The notes: a model not told the origin generated them from the sequence alone. DNA of 8,905 bases from NAT127 sp041655035 (GCA_041655035.1 JBAZCN010000136.1:1-8905); one strand, 5' to 3'. Positions 1 through 6,128 are shown, counted from the first letter of the stretch. Program-made: numbers and translations.

Positions 1-1
1 T

Positions 2-382
2 CACGGCGACTCCCACCTCGGCAACAGCTACCTGCGCACCAATGGCGAACGGGTGTGGCTCGACTGGCAACTGGTGCGCAAGGGCAGGCCGTGGCGGGAT
101 GTGACCTACTTCATGCTCGGCTCCCTCACCATTGAGGAGCGCCGCAGCGCCGAGCGGGACTTGCTGCGTCACTATCGCCAGGCGCTGGTGGCAGGGGGGG
201 CGAAGGACGTCATCAGCGACGACGAGGTGTTTCGCCAGTACCGCCACTGGCCCATCTACGGGATGCAGTCGTGGATCGCCAATATGGACGAGTGGGGCCA
301 GACAGGGTTCCCCATGGTGCAGCGGTTCTTCACCGCGGCCGCCGATCTCGATACCCTCGCGCTATTGGAAAGTGTCGGTTGA
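2..382 (+). CDS. Phosphotransferase family protein (ecdysteroid-kinase-like / APH fold), C-terminal part
   Basis: The reading frame is open from the left edge, so the N-terminus lies outside the window. The first visible residues are HGDSHLGNSYL, the catalytic-loop (Brenner) motif HGDxHxxN of aminoglycoside phosphotransferase-fold kinases. About 10 residues later comes LDWQ, whose Asp matches the metal-binding DxD/DFG-like residue. The following segment, GRPWRDVTYFMLGSL and then a Tyr-rich helix, is typical of the C-lobe of the ecdysteroid kinase-like (DUF1679/EcKinase) group. Such bacterial proteins are thought to phosphorylate small hydroxylated molecules using ATP, but the substrate here is unknown. 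An internal GTG at 53 lies between the two catalytic motifs and is not a credible start. The gene ends 36 nt before a FAD oxidoreductase on the same strand, so the two are probably co-transcribed. The family call is fairly sure; the substrate is not. Confidence 0.85.
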   Translation, partial: HGDSHLGNSYLRTNGERVWLDWQLVRKGRPWRDVTYFMLGSLTIEERRSAERDLLRHYRQALVAGGAKDVISDDEVFRQYRHWPIYGMQSWIANMDEWGQTGFPMVQRFFTAAADLDTLALLESVG

Positions 383-404
383 TATTCAACAATCATCGCT
401 CATT

Positions 405-410
405 AGGGAG
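405..410 (+). promoter_or_regulatory. Ribosome binding site deciding the oxidoreductase start
   Basis: AGGGAG lies 8 nt before the ATG at 419. The upstream in-frame GTG at 410 overlaps this Shine-Dalgarno sequence, so the ATG is the better start. Confidence 0.65.
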
Positions 411-418
411 TGAAGCCA

Positions 419-1999
419 ATGAACAGAGATTATGACGTCATCATCGTCGGCGCGGGCCACAACGGCCTGACCGCGGCGGGTTACCTGGCCCGCGCCGGCA
501 AGAAGGTGCTGGTAGTGGAGCGCAACGCCAAGGTGGGTGGCATGACCACCTCCGGCTACATGATTCCGGAGGCTCCCCAGCATCTGGTGACTCCCTGCGC
601 GGTGGAAATCATCTACCTCCGCCAGACCGGCGTCATCGAAGACCTGGAACTGGCCAAGCACGGGCTGAGCATGATCGAGCCCGATCCCCCGTATGCCTAT
701 CTCCATCCCGACGGCACGTCCATCTGCCTGTTCCGCGATCCCAAGCGCACTGCCGACGATATCGCCCGCATTCATGCGGGGGATGGCAAGGCCTACCTGA
801 AATTCATGGAGGTGCTGAACGCGCTCTTTGAAATCGGCTCGCCGATCATGGCCCTCGACCAGGGGCGGCCGCAGCCAAAGGTGCTGATGAAACTGATCGG
901 CGCCCTGATTCGCAACCGCAAGTTGCGGCGCGAACTGGAAGCCATCGCCTCGGCGACCTCCGACCAGGTGGCCTGCGAATGGTTCGAACACCCCGCCACC
1001 ATCGCCTACCTGACGGGCATTGCCGCCGGCGCCGGCCCCATCGACCAGGATGGCAACGCCGCCGCCTACACCATGATCAGCATGCTGCACAACATCGGCA
1101 CCGGCAAACCCATCGGCAGCCTCCAGGCGCTGGCCGACTCGCTGGCTGCCAGTGTCGAAGCCTCCGGCGGCACTGTCATGGTCAACGCGCCGGTCGCCGA
1201 GATTCTCGTCGAGGGCGGTGAAACCAAGGGCGTGCGCCTCGAAGACGGTCGCGTCATCGGCGCCAAGGTGGTGGTGGCCACCTGTGATCCCCGCCTCGCC
1301 TATCAGATGGTGACCCCGGGCGGGATCGAGCGCCGCCTGTTGCAACGCATGGAGCACGCCCCCATGGCCCGCGACAACGGCGCCCCGTTCCTCGCCAACG
1401 TGGCGATGTCCGGGCCGCTGACTCTCAAGCGCCACCAGGACCTGCGCCACGACGACGCCGATCTCAGCAAGGCGGTGGGCATGATCGGTCTCGTCGAGGA
1501 CGTGCGGGAAATGTTCTGGGCAGCGCGGCGCGGTGAAATCCCGGCCCGCCACGCCATGTCGGTGACACCTCTCAGCAATATCGAGCCCAGCCAGGCGCCG
1601 GACGGGCAGTCCATCGCCTACATCTATCTGGCGGCCAGCGCGGTCAAACTCCGCGATGGCGAATGGACCCAGGAGCGTAAGGATTATGCCATGCAGTCCA
1701 TTCTCGCTCAGTGTTCCGAGTTCTACGACGGCTTCGAGTCGGAGATCGGCCGCTTTGTGGAATCTCCCATCGACCGCCAGAAGCGGGTCAATATCACCAA
1801 TGGTTGTGTGACCCATATCGACTTCGCCTCCAGCCGCTCCGGACTCAAGCGCCCGGCCTACGGTCTCGGCGGACCGAAGCCGGTGGTTCCCGGGTTCTTC
1901 CTCGGTGGCGCCGGTATTCATCCCGGCGGAGGCGTGACCGGCCTGCCCGGCAGGATCACGGCCGACCGGGTCAAGCATTACCTGAAAAAGAACCCCTGA
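419..1999 (+). CDS. Phytoene dehydrogenase-like FAD/NAD(P)-dependent oxidoreductase (COG1233, CrtI/CrtO type)
   Basis: The 526-residue product begins with a dinucleotide-binding fold: DVIIVGAGHNG has GxGxxG at residues 11-16, the ribose-binding Glu is E34 in VVERN, and GGM follows at 40-42. Near the C-terminus GAGIHPGGGVTGLPG (about 497-511) is the second FAD-contacting motif of the carotenoid-desaturase/amine-oxidase superfamily. Length and both end motifs fit an intact enzyme. The family covers phytoene desaturases, carotenoid ketolases, retinol saturases and many uncharacterised lipid oxidoreductases. No crtB, crtE or crtY gene is visible, so a carotenoid role is not supported. The upstream partner is a small-molecule kinase 36 nt away, suggesting joint action on an isoprenoid- or lipid-like compound (inference). 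The ATG at 419 is preferred over the GTG at 410 because of the AGGGAG at 405-410. No signal peptide or membrane segment is apparent, so the enzyme is probably cytoplasmic. Confidence 0.88.
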   Translation: MNRDYDVIIVGAGHNGLTAAGYLARAGKKVLVVERNAKVGGMTTSGYMIPEAPQHLVTPCAVEIIYLRQTGVIEDLELAKHGLSMIEPDPPYAYLHPDGTSICLFRDPKRTADDIARIHAGDGKAYLKFMEVLNALFEIGSPIMALDQGRPQPKVLMKLIGALIRNRKLRRELEAIASATSDQVACEWFEHPATIAYLTGIAAGAGPIDQDGNAAAYTMISMLHNIGTGKPIGSLQALADSLAASVEASGGTVMVNAPVAEILVEGGETKGVRLEDGRVIGAKVVVATCDPRLAYQMVTPGGIERRLLQRMEHAPMARDNGAPFLANVAMSGPLTLKRHQDLRHDDADLSKAVGMIGLVEDVREMFWAARRGEIPARHAMSVTPLSNIEPSQAPDGQSIAYIYLAASAVKLRDGEWTQERKDYAMQSILAQCSEFYDGFESEIGRFVESPIDRQKRVNITNGCVTHIDFASSRSGLKRPAYGLGGPKPVVPGFFLGGAGIHPGGGVTGLPGRITADRVKHYLKKNP

Positions 2000-2063
2000 G
2001 CGCACCTTTGCCGAGAGCCGCAGCGGGGTCTGTTGACGTTTCAGTAAAATAAAGGACTCTGTT

Positions 2064-2076
2064 CATGGCGGCGGTT
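2064..2076 (+). repeat. 13-bp direct repeat unit (copy a)
   Basis: CATGGCGGCGGTT occurs here and again at 8551-8563. In both places it lies just left of a palindromic repeat (6 and 27 nt before it), which suggests the mobile or duplicated unit may extend beyond the palindrome. A chance match of a GC-rich 13-mer is possible. Confidence 0.35.
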
Positions 2077-2081
2077 CCGGC

Positions 2082-2149
2082 GGTGCGCTTCGTTCCTCAG
2101 CGCACCCTATGGCCCTCTCATAGGGTGTGCCGACGCAGAAGGCGCACCG
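2082..2149. repeat. Palindromic intergenic repeat, copy 1
   Basis: The left arm begins GGTGCGCTTCGTTCC and contains a short hairpin, GGTGCGC at 2082-2088 pairing with GCGCACC at 2100-2106. The central stem is a perfect 9-bp pair, CACCCTATG (2103-2111) with CATAGGGTG (2119-2127), around a 7-nt loop. The right arm ends GGCGCACC, so the element closes as an imperfect inverted repeat (23 of 30 positions match between arms). Related copies are at 3433-3534 and 8591-8670, all outside genes. The architecture resembles REP/BIME-type or MITE-type elements; the exact family is not identified. Lying after the oxidoreductase gene, it could also slow or terminate transcription. Confidence 0.75.
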
Positions 2150-2197
2150 GCGATATCAGCCGCAGCGAGCGTGGCAGGTGAATCGTTGACAAGACCC

Positions 2198-2221
2198 CAG
2201 GAGGGCGGAACCATCCTCCTG
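2198..2221 (+). other. Hairpin with AGGAGG in the stem, upstream of the aldo/keto reductase
   Basis: CAGGAGG (2198-2204) pairs perfectly with CCTCCTG (2215-2221) around a 10-nt loop. The left arm is a strong Shine-Dalgarno-like sequence but no start codon follows it, so the structure rather than the RBS may matter. Function unknown. Confidence 0.4.
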
Positions 2222-2249
2222 TGCGTTGCCCAGGAGAGGACGGCGGGCG

Positions 2250-2285
2250 ATGGCCCGCTATCACGGGTGTTTTATCAATCGCTAA
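2250..2285 (+). CDS. Possible 11-codon leader peptide before the aldo/keto reductase
   Basis: ATG at 2250 opens an 11-residue frame (MARYHGCFINR) stopping at TAA 2283-2285, 12 nt before the reductase ATG. The purine-rich AGGAGAGGA at 2232-2240 precedes it by 9 nt and could serve as a ribosome binding site. The start codon sits in the loop of a 6-bp GC hairpin (GCGGGC 2243-2248 with GCCCGC 2253-2258). An overlapping alternative stem (CCCG 2254-2257 with CGGG, ending near 2268) is followed by GTTTT, as in an attenuator. No run of a single regulatory codon is present, and an ORF this short can arise by chance. Confidence 0.2.
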   Translation: MARYHGCFINR

Positions 2286-2286
2286 C

Positions 2287-2291
2287 AGGAG
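2287..2291 (+). promoter_or_regulatory. Ribosome binding site of the aldo/keto reductase
   Basis: AGGAG sits 6 nt before the ATG at 2298, an optimal spacing that supports this start. Confidence 0.7.
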
Positions 2292-2297
2292 TCAGCC

Positions 2298-3380
2298 ATG
2301 TCGCTTGATCATTACGTTACTCTTGGACGATCGGGACTGCGGGTCAGCCCCCTGTGCCTTGGCGCCATGACCTTTGGCGAGGATTGGTCGATCGGCGCCA
2401 GTGTCGAGGAAAGTTGCCGGGTACTGGACCGCTATCGGGAACTGGGTGGCAACTTTATCGATACCGCCAACGGCTACAGCCACGGGCACTCGGAAAAGAT
2501 CATCGGCGACCATCTCGGCAGGCACGCCTCCCTGCGTCACCAGATGGTGATCGCCACCAAGTTTTTCGCCAGCATGCGCACCGGCGACCCCAATGCCGGC
2601 GGCGCCGGGCGCAAGAACATCGTCTGGGCCTGCGACGAATCGCTGCGCCGTCTGCAGACGGATTATATCGACCTGTACTGGATGCACTGCTGGGATCACC
2701 ACACGCCCATCGAGGAAACCCTACGGGCGCTGGACGATCTGGTCAGTGCCGGCAAAGTCCGTCATATCGGCTTTTCCGATACCCCGGCGTGGAAGACCGC
2801 CCAGGCCCAGATGCTCGCCGCCCTCCATCACTGGGAACCGCTGATCGCCCTGCAACTGGAATACTCCCTGCTGGAACGCACCATCGAAGGCGAATTTTTC
2901 CCGATGGTGAGGGAATTTGGCCTCGGTATCACCCCCTGGAGCCCGCTGCGCTCGGGCCTGTTGTCCGGTAAATACCGCCGCGACGATCATCAGAACAAGA
3001 GCGGCCGCCAGGCGATGGGCATGAACAACGTCGACGAGCGCAGTCTGGATATAATCGAAGCGGTGGTGGCCGTGGCCGAAGAAATCGGCTCCACCCCGGC
3101 GCGGGTGGCCCTGAGCTGGGTGTGCCGACAGGCGGAAGTGACGTCCCCCATCATTGGCGCCCGCACCCTGGCGCAACTGGAGGACAACGTCCAGTGTCTC
3201 GATTTGGCATTGGGCGATGAACATCTTGCGCGGCTCAGCGACCTTACCAGGCCAGTACTCAGTTTTCCCCATCCTTTTCTGGCGCATTCTGCCGGATTCC
3301 GCAACGGCGGCACCACCATCAACGGTGAAAAGGGAATGCTAAGCCCGCTGGCATTGCCGGTTGGCAAGGAAAGCTACTAG
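2298..3380 (+). CDS. Aldo/keto reductase (NADPH-dependent)
   Basis: The 360-residue product is a complete (alpha/beta)8 aldo/keto reductase. It opens with the family signature YVTLGRSGLRVSPLCLGAMTFG. All four catalytic residues are recognisable: D55 and Y60 in FIDTANGYS, K88 in IATKFF and H130 in WMHCWD. The later SAGKVRHIGFSDTPAWK segment (about 150-165) and SPIIGARTLAQLEDNV near the C-terminus match the substrate/cofactor region and the IxGar cofactor motif. Such enzymes reduce aldehydes or ketones, or oxidise the corresponding alcohols, with NADP(H) in the cytoplasm. Its length is a little above the usual 310-350 because of a roughly 30-residue tail rich in Pro, Gly and His. It stands alone behind a 298-nt gap, so it probably has its own promoter, but I found only a TTGACA at 2186-2191 without a good -10. 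The substrate cannot be inferred. Confidence 0.93.
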   Translation: MSLDHYVTLGRSGLRVSPLCLGAMTFGEDWSIGASVEESCRVLDRYRELGGNFIDTANGYSHGHSEKIIGDHLGRHASLRHQMVIATKFFASMRTGDPNAGGAGRKNIVWACDESLRRLQTDYIDLYWMHCWDHHTPIEETLRALDDLVSAGKVRHIGFSDTPAWKTAQAQMLAALHHWEPLIALQLEYSLLERTIEGEFFPMVREFGLGITPWSPLRSGLLSGKYRRDDHQNKSGRQAMGMNNVDERSLDIIEAVVAVAEEIGSTPARVALSWVCRQAEVTSPIIGARTLAQLEDNVQCLDLALGDEHLARLSDLTRPVLSFPHPFLAHSAGFRNGGTTINGEKGMLSPLALPVGKESY

Positions 3381-3406
3381 GGTCCGTCGACCTTTCGAAA
3401 CAGGCT

Positions 3407-3430
3407 GCAGACATATGTTTTTATGTCTGC
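3407..3430. terminator. Perfect 9-bp hairpin downstream of the aldo/keto reductase
   Basis: GCAGACATA (3407-3415) pairs with TATGTCTGC (3422-3430) around a 6-nt loop, 26 nt after the reductase stop. The stem is strong and correctly placed for a terminator, but no T-run follows on either strand, so it is at best a non-canonical or RNA-stabilising element. Confidence 0.4.
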
Positions 3431-3432
3431 GT

Positions 3433-3534
3433 CTGGGGTGCGCTTCGTTCCTCAGCGCACCCCAGGAATCGGAACGCACTACGAAAGGGAATCACGCACT
3501 ACGAAAGGGAATAAGGTGTGCTGACGCGCGCACC
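3433..3534. repeat. Palindromic intergenic repeat, copy 2 (expanded centre)
   Basis: The left arm is a perfect 11-bp hairpin, CTGGGGTGCGC (3433-3443) with GCGCACCCCAG (3455-3465), enclosing TTCGTTCCTCA. The right arm, AAGGTGTGCTGACGCGCGCACC, matches the right arm of copy 1 (GGGTGTGCCGACGC...GCGCACC) apart from a short deletion. The space between the arms is larger than in copy 1 because it holds a 20-bp tandem duplication. It lies between the convergent aldo/keto reductase and NTF2-like genes. Confidence 0.7.
3474..3513 (+). repeat. 20-bp tandem duplication (2 units)
   Basis: The unit ACGCACTACGAAAGGGAAT plus one base occurs at 3474-3493 and 3494-3513; the two copies differ only at the last base (C versus A). 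It lies inside repeat copy 2 and looks like a recent replication-slippage duplication or an expansion of the element's loop. Confidence 0.85.
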
Positions 3535-3576
3535 AGCGGCGTTTGCCGCGCGGTGCATGCCTGCGTTTGAGCGGCC

Positions 3577-3595
3577 GGCTTTTTTAACAAAAGCC
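3577..3595. terminator. 7-bp hairpin with A/T-rich inner stem
   Basis: GGCTTTT (3577-3583) pairs with AAAAGCC (3589-3595) around TTAAC. On the + strand, GC-rich GCGGCCGGC immediately precedes the TTTTTT run (3580-3585), so it may also act as the tail of a terminator whose stem lies to its left. It is suitably placed in the convergent gap, but the assignment is tentative. Confidence 0.35.
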
Positions 3596-3612
3596 ATCAA
3601 GGAAAGAGTCCA

Positions 3613-3660
3613 ATCACTGGGGCTGGAGCAGAATAGCCTCTGCGTATCGGCCCCAGCGAT
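3613..3660 (-). terminator. Nested stem-loop downstream of the NTF2-like gene
   Basis: CTGGGGC (3617-3623) pairs perfectly with GCCCCAG (3650-3656). Beyond one A/C mismatch the stem continues with ATC/GAT, and a second 5-bp stem, GCAGA (3628-3632) with TCTGC (3639-3643), is nested inside. It begins 21 nt past the NTF2-like stop on the minus strand. It may end or stabilise that transcript; no clean U-tract follows. Confidence 0.4.
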
Positions 3661-3681
3661 ACGATGTCATATTTCACCGAA

Positions 3682-4044
3682 TTATTCGGGCACTGGGTAA
3701 AAATACCGCTCATGCAGGGTGCCATCGCCGATCACGTAGGTCTCGATGGTGGTGGTGTAGGTGCCGGGCTGGCTGCGACGGTGATTCTTGACATAGCAGG
3801 CCACCTCGTCGCCGTTGATCAGGGTATCCACCTCTTCCATTTCCACCTCGTCGCCGAACTGGGTCCACATATCCTCGAGGGCCTGCCAGCCGTCCAGGAT
3901 TGGGCCGCCGACATATTCGAAGGTCAGGCCTTTGGGCGCCAACTGCCGGTAGTGTTCCGCCAGTTCCTGGCGCTTGCCCTCGTTCCACAGCTGGATTTTT
4001 TTGGCGATGAATGCGCGGATGGTGTTGTTGTCGGGTCTTGGCAT
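3682..4044 (-). CDS. NTF2-like / SnoaL-like fold protein
   Basis: The 120-residue product has the pattern of the NTF2-like superfamily. A first helix (NNTIRAFIAKKIQLWNEGKRQELAEHY, residues 6-32) leads into a strand region with GGPILDGWQALEDMWTQF (46-63). Curved-sheet strands follow (DTLINGDEVACYVKNHR, TTTIETYVIGDGTLHERYFYP). The Gly-Trp-x-Ala-Leu-Glu turn is common in SnoaL/ketosteroid-isomerase-like members, which act as isomerases, cyclases, hydrolases or ligand carriers for small hydrophobic molecules. I cannot assign a reaction. The ATG at 4044 is chosen because CTCCT at 4050-4054 gives AGGAG 5 nt upstream on the minus strand; the frame stays open to 4170 but that extension has no domain character. 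It is the last of three same-strand genes, 67 nt after the TetR gene, and probably shares their transcript. Confidence 0.8.
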   Translation of the reverse strand: MPRPDNNTIRAFIAKKIQLWNEGKRQELAEHYRQLAPKGLTFEYVGGPILDGWQALEDMWTQFGDEVEMEEVDTLINGDEVACYVKNHRRSQPGTYTTTIETYVIGDGTLHERYFYPVPE

Positions 4045-4049
4045 GATGG

Positions 4050-4054
4050 CTCCT
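4050..4054 (-). promoter_or_regulatory. Ribosome binding site of the NTF2-like gene
   Basis: AGGAG on the minus strand, 5 nt before the ATG at 4044. It rules against the longer frame that starts at 4170. Confidence 0.65.
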
Positions 4055-4111
4055 GCTCGCTGGTTGTAGGTTATCTGGTTGTGGATTGTCTGGCGGATCA
4101 GATCATGGGGA

Positions 4112-4822
4112 TCACAGTTCCTGCCACCAGGGCAAGGTGCTGCCCCGGGCGCTGAGCCGTGACCAGGCACGTTCGGCCGCCGCCGCGGACTGGTCCCGCG
4201 ATGTGCCGAGGCCGGTCAGGCACAGTGCTGCGATGTCCAGAATGTACTGCCTGTTGCGCTGTTGGCCGTGGGCGAGGCGCTTGATGGCCTGGGTGGTGGT
4301 GCCGACCACCATATCCATGGCGGCATCCATGGAGTCGAAGCGAACGATGCCTTGGCGCCTGGCGTCCTCGAGAGGGTCGGCGACGATGGCGTAAAGCGAA
4401 TCGAGGTGGGAAAACTGTTCGATGAAGTCGATGCTGGCGGTAAAAAGCCCCCAGCGGGGCTCCATCGCCGCGCGCGCCAGGGTGAGCACCGGGCCGCCGG
4501 CGGTACGTGTTGCCGGGTCGCTTTCCTGGCTGAACAGGTCGCGATAATTGCCGAGAGTTTCCTCCGCCAGTTGCCGACCGAGCTCAGCCACCGCCTCTTC
4601 AAGGGTCTCGAAGTACTTGTAGAACGTGCCCCGCGAGACATCGGCGCGACGTACCACGTCGTCGATCACCGCGGCGCGACCCCGGCCCCACGGCTCGTAG
4701 ACGTCGAGGGTTGCTTCCAGCAGGCGCGCCCGCATCCGTTCGCGCTTCTGCCGGGCGGCCCGCACCCGGAAATCTTCTGCCAGGCCGTCACTGCCGGGCT
4801 GTCGCTCTGGCTGTCTGGTCAT
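4112..4822 (-). CDS. TetR/AcrR family transcriptional regulator
   Basis: The 236-residue product has an N-terminal TetR DNA-binding domain. Helix 1 is RMRARLLEATLDVYEPWGRG (about 29-48), then VIDDVVRRADVSRGTFYKYFETLEEAV (52-78), whose VSRGTFYKYF is the hallmark recognition helix. The remaining C-terminal part is all-helical and should bind an inducer and form the dimer. Start choice is uncertain. ATG 4822 gives a normal-length N-terminus but lacks a clear Shine-Dalgarno. The longest frame starts at ATG 4882 and overlaps the upstream monooxygenase stop by one base (TGATG), which would allow translational coupling but adds 20 hydrophobic residues of no known role. The regulator sits inside the operon it probably controls, between the monooxygenase and the NTF2-like gene, so autoregulation through the promoter near 6150-6182 is likely (inference). 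Confidence 0.9.
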   Translation of the reverse strand: MTRQPERQPGSDGLAEDFRVRAARQKRERMRARLLEATLDVYEPWGRGRAAVIDDVVRRADVSRGTFYKYFETLEEAVAELGRQLAEETLGNYRDLFSQESDPATRTAGGPVLTLARAAMEPRWGLFTASIDFIEQFSHLDSLYAIVADPLEDARRQGIVRFDSMDAAMDMVVGTTTQAIKRLAHGQQRNRQYILDIAALCLTGLGTSRDQSAAAAERAWSRLSARGSTLPWWQEL

Positions 4823-4881
4823 GATGGCTTCATGGTCACTTGGGACGAGCCATTGTAACCCCATTATCGGCAACCCCGTCA

Positions 4882-6117
4882 TCAGATCTGGTCGGCAATA
4901 TCAGCCAGCAGCATCAGGTTCGAATCCTTGCCCAGCAGCGCGCGGCCATACAGTTCGAGTGACAGCCGGCTGTTCAGGGCATTGTGGCGGCTGGCAAAAC
5001 TCAGGTCGCGCCAGAAACGCACCAGCGGGTTGCCGTCGGCAAAGCCGGAGGGGCCTGCGATATCCATCAGCCGTTCGCCGGCGCGGCGCAATTGCTGCAT
5101 GGCGTAGCCGCAGTCTGCCTGGATACGGGCCTTGTCGAAACCGGTCAGAACCCGGGTCTGGGCCACTTCATCCATATAGGACGCCGCGCGGCGGATATGC
5201 AGCCAGGCGGAATCGATCTCCATGGCCGCCTCGCCGAGCTGATAGACCAGCACTTCCGAGCTGGCCTGGTTCTGGTAATGCCAGCCCACCACGGCCTTGC
5301 TTTTCATATTCTCCGTCACCAGTTCGAGCAAGGCGCTGGCGGCACCGAGGGTCGGGCTCAGTACGCCGAGGGGAAACAGCGGTTCCTGGGGCACCCGCTC
5401 CTTGGCTTCGAGTCCTGGAATAGTGAGTAACTGGGCCTGGGTGGGCATCCGCGATCTCAGCATCATCAGGGCGTCGGGGACGAAGACACCCTCGGCGACG
5501 ATGGTGTTGCTGCCGGATCCTTTGACACCGAGTACATGCCAGGTATCGACGATCCTGACCTCGTCGCTGCCGGTCAGGGGGATGATGGCAAACGCGGTAT
5601 CGATCACCTGTCCCTCGCCGTCGAGCACCTTGACCGAATTCATCGCCCAGTCGGCGTGCAGGCAACCGGAGCCGTAGCCCCATTGGCCAGTGACGCTATA
5701 GCCGCCTGCGCAGGGGGTGGCCGTGGCGGTGAGGCTGGTGACGCTGCAAAACAGTTCCTCGCCGGTCTTGAACAGGATCTCCGTCGCCGCGGGTGGCATG
5801 CCGGCGGCGGTGCCGGTGCATCCCGACAAGAGACCGAAGGCCCAGGCACTACCGGCACAGCCTTTGGCGAGCTCCGCCACGGTCTGCATATGGGTGAGGA
5901 TATTGCAGCCGTAACCGCCGGCGCGGCGCGGCGCCATCATGCGCAGCAGGCCGCTTTCCCGCATGGCCCTGAACACCGGCTCGGGAATCCGTCCTTCCCG
6001 TTCCGCCTGATCGGCATGGGCCATCAGCAGTGGGCGCAGGGAGGCGGCGATGGCGACCGGATCAAAGTCGGGGTCGTCATTGTTGAAACGAAAGTTGAGA
6101 TGGGTGCGCAGGGCCAT
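4882..6117 (-). CDS. Acyl-CoA dehydrogenase-fold flavin-dependent monooxygenase (group D, HsaA/HpaH-like)
   Basis: The 411-residue product has the acyl-CoA dehydrogenase fold in order: an N-terminal helical domain (to about 115, with EGRIPEPVFRAMRESGLLRMMAPRRAGGYG), a central beta domain (WGYGSGCLHADWAM, DTWHVLGVKGSGSNTIV), and a C-terminal helical domain. The C-terminal GPSGFADGNPLVRFWRDLSF ASRH segment (355-378) matches the xxRxWRDxxxxxxH signature of two-component flavin monooxygenases such as HsaA (3-HSA hydroxylase) and p-hydroxyphenylacetate hydroxylase. The catalytic Glu of true acyl-CoA dehydrogenases is not recognisable. Such enzymes hydroxylate aromatic or steroid-derived substrates using reduced FMN/FAD from a separate reductase; no flavin reductase gene is visible here. 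ATG 6117 is preferred to TTG 6120 because GGAG lies 7 nt upstream. The stop overlaps a possible start of the TetR gene (TGATG). A genuine dehydrogenase remains an alternative. Confidence 0.85.
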   Translation of the reverse strand: MALRTHLNFRFNNDDPDFDPVAIAASLRPLLMAHADQAEREGRIPEPVFRAMRESGLLRMMAPRRAGGYGCNILTHMQTVAELAKGCAGSAWAFGLLSGCTGTAAGMPPAATEILFKTGEELFCSVTSLTATATPCAGGYSVTGQWGYGSGCLHADWAMNSVKVLDGEGQVIDTAFAIIPLTGSDEVRIVDTWHVLGVKGSGSNTIVAEGVFVPDALMMLRSRMPTQAQLLTIPGLEAKERVPQEPLFPLGVLSPTLGAASALLELVTENMKSKAVVGWHYQNQASSEVLVYQLGEAAMEIDSAWLHIRRAASYMDEVAQTRVLTGFDKARIQADCGYAMQQLRRAGERLMDIAGPSGFADGNPLVRFWRDLSFASRHNALNSRLSLELYGRALLGKDSNLMLLADIADQI

Positions 6118-6124
6118 CAATGTT

Positions 6125-6128
6125 CTCC
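6125..6128 (-). promoter_or_regulatory. Ribosome binding site of the monooxygenase gene
   Basis: GGAG (within GGAGAAC) on the minus strand lies 7 nt before ATG 6117 and selects it over the adjacent TTG at 6120. Confidence 0.6.

Noticed and set aside
386..2005. Very long open frame (539 codons) on the minus strand opposite the FAD oxidoreductase
   Set aside because: It mirrors the CrtI-like gene, which has clear FAD motifs and a ribosome site. The antisense translation is His/Gly/Ala-rich without recognisable domains, as expected from GC-rich codon bias.
2033..2050. TTGACG followed by TAAAAT as a + strand promoter after the oxidoreductase gene
   Set aside because: The hexamers are only 6 bp apart, far too close for a sigma70 promoter.
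2186..2214. Perfect TTGACA at 2186-2191 as the -35 of the aldo/keto reductase promoter
   Set aside because: No acceptable -10 hexamer occurs 16-18 bp downstream; the sequence there is GC-rich.
3474..3513. Two direct repeats as the start of a CRISPR array
   Set aside because: The 20-bp units are directly abutting with no spacer, only two are present, and no cas gene is visible.
3577..3595. GTTAAAAAAGC as part of an integron attC site
   Set aside because: It does not fit the GTTRRRY core, there is no matching RYYYAAC partner and no integrase gene in view.
3664..4155. 163-codon + strand frame opposite the NTF2-like gene
   Set aside because: It is the shadow of the minus-strand gene, which has NTF2-like character and a well-spaced ribosome site.
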